Shown here one piece after another: positions 26,399 to 39,000 of a stretch of 64,000 bases of DNA. The notes below the pieces were generated by a model that was not told the DNA's origin, made no database searches, and saw nothing but the letters and a program-made list of their open reading frames with translations. The translations under genes were made by a program, and so were the position numbers. This DNA comes from Balanoglossus misakiensis (taxonomy: Eukaryota > Hemichordata), in the NCBI GenBank assembly GCA_040954595.2, contig CM082589.2, positions 3,906,001-3,970,000 of the forward strand, written 5' to 3'. Positions within the stretch are counted from its first letter, which is position 1. Each line of letters begins with the position of its first letter.

Positions 26399-27232
26399 TT
26401 AATTGCGAGCACTTTTTATGACAAATTAACCAGGTTTGATTAGGTAATTAAGGGTTAATGTATAAAGGTCATTTACCCGTCAGTTACTCGTATGGTTAAT
26501 TTTAACCTTTGGTCTTTGTCAGTTACTTTCATGAAATCAACACGCGTGTAGCCTAGGCAACAGTTCGTACCGTGACCACACGGTGGAGCATTGCGTGTGA
26601 ATGTACTTCTGCCGATGCATGTGACTATACATCAAAACACACATACCTTCAGGACAGGGGTGCGGTATTCCTTGGAGATTTGGTAGAGAATTATGCTAAC
26701 TTGACTAAGTTGCACTGTTGATTTGAGTGAACATCAGAACATAGTTGAATGACCATCACATTTCGCGTCTCTGACTGCATGCATGCACAGATTACCATTC
26801 ACGCCACTTCAGATCTGTGGGTTTGAAAAAAAAAGATAGGTCCATGTAAAGATCTCACAAGAAAAATTTGCTTTTTGTGCCAAAAATGCGCATATTCCCA
26901 AAATAGTGTCTTTGATATCTTGATTTTAAAAGTTACATCTCAAGAAGCATGTAGACAAAGGCTTCGGTGTTTACCCAAGAATAAATGAAATAATACGACA
27001 TTCAGAAATTCTCTGGCACCATACGTATCATATTAAAGTCATTGTACTTTTTCTCAACACCCTCAGCGACGATACGAATTGTTTTCTGAGTAGATTTCAT
27101 GAAAGTAATTCATAAAGGCCAAAGGTCACGAGTAATCAAATCAGTAACTCACGGGCAATGACCTTTTATGCATTAACCCATAATTGCCAAATCAAACCTA
27201 ATCAGTATAAAATAAAATAGGCACGCAATTAA
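26399..27232. mobile_element. Candidate TTAA-flanked non-autonomous DNA transposon
   Basis: Two arms of about 135 bp (26403-26538 and 27093-27228) are diverged inverted copies of each other. Shared blocks are TTGCG at the outer ends, AGGTTTGATT, GGGTTAATG, AAAGGTCATT, ACCTTTGG and TTACTTTCATGAAATC at the inner ends. Each outer end abuts TTAA (26399-26402 and 27229-27232), the target duplicated by piggyBac-type elements. About 555 bp of non-coding DNA separates the arms and no transposase frame is present, so it would be a non-autonomous element. Arm divergence suggests age. The TTAA match could be chance in AT-rich DNA. Confidence 0.5.
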
Positions 27233-28321
27233 ATCATGAAAATAAAGTAAAACGACACTAACGTGGGGGCTTTTAAATGACAAATGGACAGCACCACTCT
27301 GCAAAGAGAACAAAGTTTACCTTGGACTCGTTTTTCGTCAAGGAGAGAATCATTTGTGAGATGCGCACGTGCAGTGAATATATATAGGCTTCATCCCATC
27401 CACCACACGAGGGCACGTCATGTGAAAATAATTGGCTGGTTCCCGCCTCAGTATTAGCCAAGCACCCAGAGACAGACAATGGGGAAAACCTCCATTTACA
27501 AACAATTCGAAATCGGAATGGTGAATTGTGGATTAATATTCATTCACAACATATTCACATGTACATTAACATAAACGGTGTATTGTATCAAACATTATAA
27601 TGGAAAAAGGGGCAGCGAGAGAAAGACCTTCTCCCTTTAAACTATTGCATATAAGAACATGGTAAGGGCTACACCTCTCCGCTGTAGTGAAAGAGGAAGA
27701 TTAAAACACACAGCACGATTCATAAAATACCACCACAGAGCCTACAAAAATATAAAAACAGCAATTGCTGCAGGCGACATAGGAAGTGGGTTTCTAAGTT
27801 TCATATTAACCAAAATCGTCGTCCAGGCTTTCAGGTCTGTAACAGATAAAATGTAATCACCCTTTTGAAACAATTATCGTAAAAATGCCATGTGCACGGT
27901 ACCTACATTGATATTATTCAACATTCTGGTCGGTCGACAGTAACGACATGACGTAAATTATCTACATTCGCAATACCATATCCATCAACCGCTCTTTCTG
28001 CTAAAGATGTAAAACTGCTCGATCATGGTTGCCTGCATAAAAAAATACCTTCAGGTGCTTTTGATGCCTTGGCTAACCGGAAATCACCCACCTACTTTCA
28101 ATTTCTCTGTGCGATAGATCAAAATAAAGTGTGAATTTAACGGGATACCTGGCTCTTCTGCGTTTCCTTGCACATGTTTCTTTTGACCTAATTCTGTGTC
28201 CCTGCAGTGTGAACTCGGTAAGTGTGTCGCCTTCGCGCCTGGCCAGTGTTACTTTCCCGTCACTTTTTGGCCACACAGTCTGCCTGTTTCCTAGGGTTAC
28301 CCCTCTCTATCTTTATCTGAA

Positions 28322-28380
28322 TCTGTCTGTTTGTCTATCTGTCTCTCTCTCTCTCTCCCCCTCTCTCTCCTCTCTACCTC
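28322..28380. repeat. CT-rich microsatellite
   Basis: TCTG/TCTA units grade into a pure (CT)n run followed by a CCCCCTCTCTC tract. Confidence 0.85.
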
Positions 28381-31300
28381 CCAACCCATTCTCTGACTAT
28401 CTATCGGTCTCTGACAACCTCTGTCGCCCAGGCTCCGACTAAACGGATTCAAGTGTGTTCATACGCCAAATAAATACTTGTTTGATCTTGACACCAAGGC
28501 GGCGATAAAAAAGTTACTGTTTCCGTTTCCGCAACAGAATAACGAGATGAATTATGTACGGGATTGATGAGGTGGTCATATGTTTGTTTTAACATTGCAC
28601 ACAATTGGCCTTGGAACTTGTTCGAGCAAATAAAATATCATATCATAAATTAAACCCTTACTCTATAACTGATTTATTAATGATACCAATCAATGATGTA
28701 AAAAAGTCCCTTTTCTTCTTTTTCTTTTTACCTTATTCTGCCCTATTGGTATTTTAATATTTGAAAAAAGCCATATAACATTACGATAAAATTAATCGTA
28801 GTTCGCCCTAGTTTTGTAAAATAGCCAGAGGGACGTTCGTGTTCTTTATTTAAGTTGTTCAGTTTTTGCAAATGTAAACATTGATTCATCGCCCGAGAAA
28901 CCGATTTAGTCGGCTTAATGCATGTACGCCATTGGGGCTGCTTCCCACGAAATGTGAAATGCGCGCTATTTTCAGGTCGGTTCATTTTTGATTTTGACCA
29001 GGAGGGAAATATCTTGAATATGGGTACTATAATCGTCATTAAAATTGACATTTGCATGCCTCGTATATTAAGAATAGATTTATGGCCTCTGTCAGCTTCG
29101 GCGGTTCTGTCTTTATGTACGCATTTACCAAAGAGGTTGCGATACAATGTCAGATGTGCAAAAATGCATGTCTGTCTGAAAACTACTGCAGTTGTCGTTT
29201 GGCAGAGGGTACTTTTGAAAACGTCACGTCGCTCCATTTTTGAAAGTGTTCTTAAGACAATCATTTGTGGTTGCTTAGTTAAAGTCAATATTTCGCTGAC
29301 CTTTTGAAAAATGTCGCGTGTTTGCTTCTTAAGGACCACTGTGGACCGATAAATATCTCGCCTCAGAGCTAAATATATTTACGACATTAATAGCGATAAT
29401 AAGATGTCTGGTCATATTCGAAAATGTTTCTCGCAACCATTCATTTCGCGGTTAACAAGAATTTAATGGCTGAGCAAGTAAGACAATCTGTGTTACAACT
29501 AAGCAATTGGACGTAGGGCGAATGCATGAAAAACTCGTTTTAGTAGTTTCGCCTTTCTCGTTTTGGCGATAAAATTCTTATTAAACCCAGATGAATGATG
29601 ATTATGGGAAATATTCATATGAGATTTAATTCAAACACAACATGAAGGATGGATCTCTGTCAGGCGTAATGAATTTTATCGAAATTCATCGACCTCTGTG
29701 ACAAACCGCGCGTGCTAATCCTGTTCCTATATGATTCGTCTTCGCATCGTCATTCAAAGTCGCGTTGAACATATTTGCTGTCGGTGAGTCACGTGCTTGT
29801 TTTCACCCCCGCGAGGACTTCTGCGAGACTTCACACGTTAGGTAGCTTTGGCAGTTAGCGTATCCGCGGGATTATTTTAAGCCACCCTGGAGATTTCCTT
29901 TCGTGATTGTATTAGCCACGAGTAAATAAAACTACCCACGAGACGGTAATCCTTTCCTCGTTACCACCACGGGAAAATAAAGACACGTTGACCTGCAGAG
30001 CTTTGACCTCCAACAACAAGAGCGATTTTCACCACTGGTAACATCAGATTGCTGTTTGCATTAATAACACCCCTATGCGCGAATCGAATGGACTTGGCAA
30101 GGGCATGTCGACTCCTGTATTACGCAGTGGTAGACTTTAAAAATGACATCGTATAACGGCGATAGGTGGCATTTTCCTCCGACGATAAGCAGCGTCGCGC
30201 GGTAAAAATAGAATCCACTCGAGAAAATCGCAGACGTCGGCTTTCTTTGCACAAGGCCGACGGAACCACACATACTAAGAACAAAGTGGCTTTCTTCGTT
30301 GCACGACGTCTAAGGTTAATAATCCAATTAAAACAGACTTGGCTAATCACCGGCTTTCAGTTTGTTAAACGTGTGGCCGAGAGTGGCATCCCTTTGTAAC
30401 GGGGCGTCCACGACAACGCGGAGTTGTTAACACGGTCGAACAGATGTAGATGTCGTTGTGGCGGTTTAGGACGTGGTCCAGACTAGACGACCATGGCGAC
30501 AGATAATGAAAAGAATATAAGGCAGATAGGGTTTTTAGACATCGAATCATATCAAACAGATGCCTGGAAAATTACTGAAGGGGCATGCACTCCACGAAAA
30601 GTCTGTAACAGCTATAAATACAACCGAATCATTAGTCAAGTCAGGTCGTCCATGTTTTGTATAGGACACCCGGAGAGATGGTGGGTTTTTGTGATTTCAA
30701 CATGAATGTGTAATGTTGAAACGAATGACTCAGTAATTGTCAGCATCTGAGGTCAATGACCTGAGAAAATTGGCGTTTTCTCGTTGTAATAATGCGCTGC
30801 TAGAACAGAGTATTTTAATTACAACATTTCTAAGGTCCATAAGACAATAGACCAGAACAAAATCACTATGTATCATTTCGTTTGGTTGTTTTAATGCCAC
30901 CTCAATATGACATGTGTTTACAGTACATACTTTAACAGAAATTACGTCATCAATATATTCTTTTGTCTAGTCTGTAAAGTTTGAAATGTACCACACAGTC
31001 AGTTGATGGGTGTCCCCGTGTTGAAGGGGCATGGGTTATGATACTTACATGTAAATGCATGAAGTTTCTTGTCATACTTGTGGGGGGTAGGGCACGAGGC
31101 ATCAAATACTGATGCAATATTAATCACATTTTATCTTGGCCATTACAGTTGCAAAAGGGAAAGGCAAACATCTGGTTCTGAGATTACGTGAGAGACACAG
31201 ATTAGATAATGGCCAATTAAGAACTCTGACATGTTGCAATCAGGATCGCGTGAACTCTGTACGACTTTCATGTGTCAACGACGCCATGTTTGGACCGTCC

Positions 31301-31672
31301 GATATGCAGGCAAGAAACAAGTAAAATCGCACAAGCACGTGTCGTGACATAATTTTGCTCAACTTTGACATTATGTTTCCAAACCCTAGCAAATAATTAC
31401 ATCTGTAATCGTTTCATTGACTTGCCAGGTCGCTATACGAAAATACGTAAACATATATTCTCGCGGACTACAGGCGCATATTTCCGCTCCACGATGAAAG
31501 AATCAAACATTAAGTTGTTGCCGTAAAGAGGCAACTATACGGTTTACGACAATGGTTTAATATACTAGTATACTGTATCGACGCAAGAGACCGAGAAATA
31601 TAAACTTTCCCATATTGTGTCTAAATCAGGATCCTTGGACCTTGCTGTTTTTGCTTACTTTTTGCTGTCTGC

Positions 31673-31680
31673 TGACGTCA
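31673..31680. promoter_or_regulatory. CRE-like TGACGTCA, distal
   Basis: Perfect palindromic CREB/ATF octamer 842 bp upstream of the chosen TRPC start codon. Sequence match only. Confidence 0.3.
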
Positions 31681-32401
31681 TACATATTTGTGCACCCTAA
31701 ACCCCACTTAACCCCTCTCCCTTCCTCCCAACCTTCCAATGGACCATTCTGACTGCGACAGAGTTTGCCCATAGCTTGGTGGATGAAAACACTAAACAGT
31801 GCTTGCCTCACTGCCGTCATGTGTCTTTCAACAGAAACAAACCCAGACATTTCAGACGAACAAACACCCGTGTCTGCTTAAATCAGAATTTTAGTTGGCC
31901 ATTTTGGGTGTAACTCAATGAACAGGCAGGATATTTATAATAAATGAAGACTATGGAGACTTACATTTTCTTTTAGAGGAACGGGGTTAACACTTCAAAA
32001 TAACTGCAGGTCACCTTCCGCCCGTTCTGTAAAACAAAAGAGATAGACACCCTCGTTGATTGAGCTGACGTATGGTTCGTATCAAGCATGTTATTCGACT
32101 GCATTCTATAATTGATATAAACAACAAGTTAACATTTTAACACCTAGATGTCGCGATAGTCCTTGTAAATCTCGTCGAGTTAATTGAGACACGCTGTCGT
32201 GAGAGTGTAATCCTATAAGCCAGGTACTAACTCAACATTTTTATTGATTTACCAACTTGCAGGCGGGGGAAGTGCGTTTTATGGTCCATTTTCACTCGTT
32301 GCTCGGGGTCACGGGGTCACAGGAGGGCCTTAAATCACGAGAACTGATCAATGATAGACTTTAAGTGAACGTACATCGGATTGTCGAGAATGGAAGAAAC
32401 A

Positions 32402-32409
32402 TGACGTCA
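32402..32409. promoter_or_regulatory. CRE-like TGACGTCA, proximal to TRPC start
   Basis: Perfect palindromic octamer 113 bp upstream of the ATG at 32515, next to the CpG-rich first exon. CREB/ATF sites are common in proximal promoters. A CT- and T-rich tract then TTTTACAG at 32454-32461 also looks like a splice acceptor, so the coding exon may be the second exon of the transcript and this site could be intronic. Confidence 0.35.
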
Positions 32410-32514
32410 CATCGTCTAATAAATCCCCATATCCTCTCACTTTTTTGTACATATTTTACAGGTTTTAACAAATTGGGATAATAAAGGGAAGATTCTGGAT
32501 GTGTGTGGGCTATG

Positions 32515-33046
32515 ATGGACGGGACACCAGGAAATACAGGCGCTGGTAAGGGCCGCGGGAACGCGACGAACTCAAGCCGCGGAATGAGGAACAGGAATAC
32601 TGCTGACTTCGGCAGCTCGCCCCGGAGCTCGAAACAGGAAGAGCAGTTTAGCATGGAAAGCCCTTATAGGGAGAGGAATCCGGAGCGGCCGGCCAAGGAG
32701 CGAAGCGCCGCTGATAAGTCGACGACGCGAGGAAGTGGCTCCACTAATAAAGGCCTGCGCGGTGTTGCCAAGGGTGACAAGGCGAACTCTCGCGGGGTGA
32801 TCATGGACACCACGCATCTGTCGGCCGGGATCGGGGACCGGAGAAATTCCCGCGGGGTGCTCGAGCCAGCGTACCTGACCAGGGGCATGGGCGACAGGAA
32901 CAACTCGAAGAGCGCGATGGAGAAGAAGGGGGTGGCGGAGACCAACGCGGTGGGCGCCATGACCAGACCCAACTCCATCTCGGGGACTATCGTGCAGATG
33001 AACGCCAACAGCGCGTCCACAAAATCCCTGGATTCCAGCGACAAGG
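32515..33046 (+). CDS. TRPC: TRPC exon 1: start codon and disordered N-terminal extension
   Basis: Encodes residues 1-177 plus the first base of codon 178. An in-frame TAA at 32482-32484 precedes the first ATGs at 32512 and 32515. The second is preferred because it has A at -3 and G at +4; using the first would add one Met. The exon ends AAGG|GTGAGT, a consensus donor in phase 1 that joins exon 2 exactly. The protein is rich in Ser, Asn, Arg and Gly with no hydrophobic segment, so probably disordered and cytoplasmic. Residues 91-133 contain three imperfect 19-20-residue repeats starting NSRGV, NSRGV and NSKSA, and RRNS (109-112) fits a PKA-type phosphorylation motif. The exon is GC- and CpG-rich compared with its flanks. 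Membership in the TRPC gene rests on phase and splice consensus, not on homology. Confidence 0.75.
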
Positions 33047-36000
33047 GTGAGTAACTTCATTCAAAAGTTTTCTATGTGGTGTCACTTTTTGCGAAGTGCA
33101 TCCGCTTTTAATTCTGATAGCAAAGGCATTTCTCCCACTGAAGCACCCCGTGCGTCAAGAGTCAGACAGAATTCGGACATAAGTCAAAAGGAATAAGTTA
33201 AGAGTTGTTCTAGAAAAATCCCAACTAAGTCTTCGGGACTGCCTTTATTGAGAATTTCGTTTCAGTCTGGTCGTATCAGCAAAGTAGCCGCGCTCAGCTT
33301 AGAACGACTTTCTCTTAAAGGCGCAAAATGACAGAATCTAAAACATAAAAAGACAGACTGACTAGTCATAAATATCGAAATATTGTACGAAACTCAAACC
33401 TAACTCTAAAGTCAGACACCGTATAAACATATCGACACGCTTCAAACTCTATGCGAACTATGCGACCAGAGAGAAATTTGACCACGTAAAGTTACGCATT
33501 ACTATTCCAAGATTTCTATATTAATCCTTCAAATTGGATCCGTTTTCCTCACTTGTTTACATATCTCTCTTCGTTCAGGGAATCCGAAATCATACAAATG
33601 ACGGAATGTTTGATTACTTTATAGTAAGTGGGCTGTTTGCTCGACTCCCACACACTGTGAGGAAGGGGAGGAAAATTATATTTCTTTGCCTCGTCAATTT
33701 AAAAGAAATGTAATTTGTGCAACTGGAAAATGCGGCTCCTTACACTTGCTTATAATCTGGCCGTGCCTAGTCTAAACAGTAAATCACGAAATCCCGTTTA
33801 GTTACGCTGTGTGTGAAATAACATCGCCTAATAACCCAGTTAATGTTTTATGAGTGTTCTCGATTGAATTGAGATTCCAACGTGCTTCCTACATGTACCT
33901 TCCGCGCTCCGTTAATAAAGCGTAATTAGGGCAGACTGGCCAATTTAAACGCGCGTGCAATGTCGTTTATACGTGGTGGATATATATCGTATTTGGACGT
34001 GACGTTACTGTCATGGTCATTATCGCAGTTTTGCCGGCGCACTGGGCCAAATTGGGGGTCGGTGACGGTATTTCAAACTTGTCTTGTCGGTTCAGCTGAA
34101 TCAAATCACTCGGCGGCCTGTTGATATAACCGAAGTTCTCTGCCGTTTGACAAGCACGCAGTCTGATAAAAACAGAACAAAGTCCCACGTGGTGGAGAAG
34201 TGGAGTTAATGGGCGAGGGGAGAAATTCCAGGCGAAATGAAATTACTTATTCCGCGGCATGTGGGGATAGCAAAGAAGTGAGAAACGTCGCCTGAATGGA
34301 ATGTGAAAATCTGACACGTCACCGTACCGCATTTATTTTTCATCAGCTTTCAAAAACGCGTATCAAAGACTTTTGACCCCCGTCAATATTTCAATAATTT
34401 GATTGCTAGCAAAGCGTCCGTTTGCCTTTAATCGGAATTAAGCTGATTCGTCCAGTGGCCGGGTTGTACACACAGCTTGAAATATTTATGAAATATCAAG
34501 ATACGTGCCATGAAGACTTTACAACAACACAGGCTTATCATTTCCATGGTGGCATAAGGGCAGTATACATATCATCGCAAAAGAGCTGTCATTAGTACTA
34601 CCTGGGGCAGACAGACAGGCAGACAGGCAGGCAGACGGACGGACAGACAGACCAGGCTTGTGGCCAGGCGGAGTTCGAGTACTGGTGTAATCAGCAGATG
34701 TTGGTATGGCAGGGGAAAACGCGAACACGCATCGACTGAGTATGTAAAACCACGCAGATACGAGATGCGGCGCGGATAATTTTTTATCAACAATGACATC
34801 AACCTGGCGCCCCTTTTCCATTTTCGGTCTGACATTTCGTGTAATTAACTTCATTTACCACAATATATCACTTACCCGGTCTGCGTTGCATGATGCCGAG
34901 TAACTGCACACAATTTTTTCAAAAACAAATACAGCTGTGTAATGATTAAATCTACTACATCATTTGGTACGACGCGAGTGATTGGCCGGCGAACAATAAT
35001 AATCTCCAGTCGGCAAATCAACACCTCCCATTGACCGTTCAGTGATTGGCCGGCGAACAATAACAATCTCCAGTCGGCAAATCAACACCTCCCATTGACC
35101 GTTCCGTGATTGGCCGGCGAACAATAACAATCTCCAGTCGGCAAATCAACACCGTTACCATTGACCGTCGTTACAAGTGCACGAAATTTTAATAACAAGT
35201 GGAGTAGACAAATCATTAACACTGAATCGATATTTTTGAAAGTGCTACATGAGAGGTCTTTTTCTGCCCACTCGAGCGTCCATCAAGAGTTGTTTGTATA
35301 GCAATAGATCAAGTTACTTAGTTTAAAATTCAGTTCAAAGCCGCGCACTCGTCGGAAATTTGCAACAGTATGCCGCTTGGAAGGCCAATTTATTGCAATA
35401 ATATTCGTTATTATACCGATTCCTGAACCGTTATGGTTAAATGAGGCAAATTCTACACCAATCGTTAAATTCAATGGCGTCGCGTTTTTTGTATGGTTTA
35501 CAATTGCAAAGTATATGCGCTCGTTCAGATGCTGCTTACGCTCGGGTGAACGCTCTCCAACGGCATCCGACCGTATACGGAAGATAGGAGTCTGGCAAAA
35601 CTACATAGTCGGCAATGGCTCTCATAATTCCCATTTTCGTGTTTTTTTTTCGAAATATATAATTTATTTCTCTGTTTACTGCGACACTCACATTATTCGC
35701 TGCATTTGTATACATTGACACCACGCACTTTGACACGATCCACATGCAATACTAGTATATTGAAATCCGTTAGCAGTACTTACTATAACGCATCGTACAT
35801 GGAGGGTACACTGAGGTCGCGCTTTCTCGTAAAATCACCTGGTCGTACATTCTGCTGAAGAGAGCTTTATGACAGCAACACACATCCCTGTACATGCACT
35901 GGAATATATAAGAAAGGGAAAGGAAAGTGGTCAATTTTGAAGACGTAAACATGTAGACCAGCGACTATAATATAATATAACATTACTCAACCAAGACTGC

Positions 36001-39000
36001 GTGTAGGGCTAACTCACATTGTCTATTGGCGATGCAATTGGGGCGACATAAACGTGAGAGCATCGGCGCAATGTAAACTCAATCAGGAGCACGGGTACAG
36101 TGTAATGTAACGACGTCGACGAAGCTAATCACGGCATTACGTAGGACGCGAAACAAACCGTTTCTATCTTCATTCGTTTCCTCTCGGTCGTAATAGGCGC
36201 ATGTCCGCGAGGAGTAATCACATAGAGTATATAGGTATTAGCACAGTCCCGCGGTATAAGGCTGTGTACGTGACAATCGAGCGACCCCGTGGACACCTCT
36301 GTTGTCGATATCCGTGACAATATGCGTCGATGAAACTAACATCACGTGGTATGAAATTATGTAACGAGATGTACTTTTGAAATAACCCAGTGTTCAATGG
36401 CAGTCGCTCCGCCTTGACTACTCTAGATTTTATTATCTGCTCTGTTACACTATGTACTTCTAAAAAAAGTCACATTTACATAATTGTGAGCTTCAGAATT
36501 ACATATACTCACGAACTCATACGTTGGGCTTATGAGAAAATGAAAAATATTTGCACTGCGCACAAGTAGGTGCGCCTTTGCACAATCTCCGCGAATCGGG
36601 GCAACTGCGCAGTTTCACTTGTTGAGATTGGAGATGGGAGCAGTGTCTCGCATCACGTGACCGTCTTTTTATGGTATTCGGGCATATTCACCACGAAACA
36701 GCGGGTACCGGTCTCGCTGTTGTCAGTCAGTTTCCCGGATTTCTCCCGCGGAGCGTCGGAGAATGGCAGCCGCCTCTCTCGCTCTCTCTCTCTACTACCG
36801 TCCCGCTCTTGATTGATCCCGGTCTCTTCTTGATATGTTGAGGGTTGCAGGTGTCACCTGGCGTTTTGCCGAGGCAGCGGCGGAGAAACTCTACCTGGCG
36901 GCCATCGAGAAGGGAGACAAGAAGGCCGTGCTGCACAGCCTGGAGAGCGGCAATTCCGCCCGCTTCAACGTGAACTGTATCGACGGGGAGGGGAGGACCG
37001 GCCTCGTCATAGCAATCCAGAACGGTAACACAGGTAAGTTGACACTCTATACTATAAATTACTCTCCGAACACCTGTTTTATATAATCTAATTTTAGAGA
37101 AAGTCTGACAAAAATTAGACAGGGAATTAACGGTTATCGCCAACTTCTTGGGCAGCTATTCGGTGGGTGTGAATGCCCACAAAAATCACTTGGAAATGAT
37201 TAGAAATTAACATAACCATAAACATTTATCGTTATGTTTTATTCCTTGTTCGACATTACCGCTGTGGTACACCGGGAGGGATATTGACTTTTAATAGCCC
37301 TGGAAAATGTCAAATTCCTAAATTCATGAAAATTGACATAAATTTCTGGAAACGTTCGGTTGTTTTATTGCGCAAAAGTGTCAAATTAGTCACTTCTTTG
37401 CTGAAGGCACGCGCGCGGTAATCAGTAACGTCAACTTTTTTCGCTCTCTGACTCCATCAATACTGATCTGTATTACCTTAGGAACGCGCACTTAATCAAC
37501 GTTACTTTGTTAACGCTAGAGATTTAACCCTCGTGTAGAGCGCACATCGCCGTTGTCAGCGAATCCTAGCTTTGGAAATTTCGCTTTATTTCGTTATCAC
37601 AGACGATGTTGTCTGATATCGTGGCGAGGGGCATGATGATAACGTATAGTTGCTTCAGCGCTGACAAGGCGCGTCGAGCCTGACAGTCATCCGACTCGTG
37701 CTCATGTGAGCCGAATGTACCATTTGGTCTTCAAGCGTGTTCAGATAACAGTCCAGGCAGATTATAGTACGCGGTTCCCAGTGACGCAGTTTGTTAAATG
37801 GTGCATGCACGATACATTGGCTGCGCTAGCGCTCAGGGAGAATTAACAAAGCGTGCTCTCGGATAAGTCCCCCGTCCCCGCGCAGTTATATCTCTTTGCT
37901 GGCAGCAGAATTACAAGCGCAATCTACGGCACGTCAGTTTTATATTGATGTGAATTGATGGCGCAATATTCCCTAATATGGCATCCGGGTTTGCCTCGGG
38001 TTTATCACTTCAAAATCTTGAGCTCCGACTTGCAGATATTAGGTGCTACTGCTAAGATACATTGTAGGCGTTCTAGGAGTGTAAGGATGTCTGTCTACAC
38101 TTCTGTCACTCTGTCTATCCCACCTTTACTGTCTCTTATAACAAGTCCTTCCCATCTACCAGTGTGATATAAAATGTGCATATCTCCCTGCAGGTATGTA
38201 TGAGTCAGATTCGGTACTGTTCATATACCTATCTGCCAGATCAAGTCTCCCAGTCGATCGAAGAATTCACCTTTACCTGTTCTAGATAAACTATAAGCAC
38301 GTGACAAATCCGAACGTCCCCCCACAAATCTCTGTTAATTAAGAGACATTCAGCTGTGTGTCGAAACGATCGTTTGGTCGTCCGGGCGATATGACGACGT
38401 GAAATTTCATGAGGTCGATAGGGGTCGGGGCACTACAAGTTACACTGTGGCGAATCTGACACCCAGTGAGATTCCCACTGTGAGCTCTATCAGTGATATC
38501 ATTATAGTTGTGTGATGTTGAATTCCAATAGACACGTACAATCTCTCTTCGATGGACCTCGAAGATATCATTGGCGTCACGGCCGCTCCCTCCTTTCTTT
38601 CCTTCGTGATAAAGCTTCCTATCTGTAACTAACCTTTGTTGGCACACGACCGGTGTTTACATGTAAAACCCGAGCGTTATCACTATAGGGTTAGTTGAAA
38701 CCAAATGTTGACCGTGACGATTGACGAGGGGTATCACATATGCCATCGTGGCGTATGTGACACTATCACCCTTGGGGGGAATCTCGACAATGAGGTATTA
38801 TTAAGATCGTTTCAAAGACTGGGAGAGATAGGGCCTAGTAGTGACATTGAACCTGTGCCGCGGTGTTTCACAGCCATCGATCTCCGTTATTAGAAAACGC
38901 TAATGAGGGATTTGCACAGAGCGAGATGATGTGTTTTGGGGGAATCGGTCGGATGTGTTAATGTACCGGATTTTCTTGTACGAGGTCGCGCAAAGACTTC

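Larger units (their letters stand above)
27233..32401. other. Upstream intergenic region of the TRPC gene
   Basis: No gene recognised. The longest frame (28743-29339, minus strand, 198 codons) has an open frame on the other strand too and no family resemblance. A 70-codon frame at 30493-30705 starts with a strong ATG context (GACCATGG) about 2 kb upstream of the channel start; it could be a small ORF or an unlinked first exon, but nothing confirms it. CT-rich low-complexity DNA lies at 28322-28380. Confidence 0.5.
33047..36850 (+). other. TRPC intron 1
   Basis: A 3.8-kb phase-1 intron, GTGAGT to GCAG. It contains a CAGA/CAGG microsatellite, a 64-bp x3 minisatellite, and a CT run just before the acceptor. 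No coding frame inside is recognisable. Confidence 0.75.

Noticed and set aside
28743-29339. 198-codon minus-strand open frame
   Set aside because: No recognisable domain. A long frame also exists on the opposite strand, and this length is not surprising by chance in 64 kb read in six frames.
30493-30705. 70-codon frame with strong ATG context (GACCATGG)
   Set aside because: Too short, no family resemblance, and no convincing donor site linking it to the channel exons.
32512-32514. First of two adjacent ATGs as the TRPC start
   Set aside because: Possible, but the next ATG at 32515 has the better context (A at -3, G at +4). The difference is one residue.
36835-36850. ATG just before TRPC exon 2 as a translation start
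   Set aside because: It lies in the acceptor region of a consensus 3' splice site, and exon 1 joins exon 2 in matching phase.
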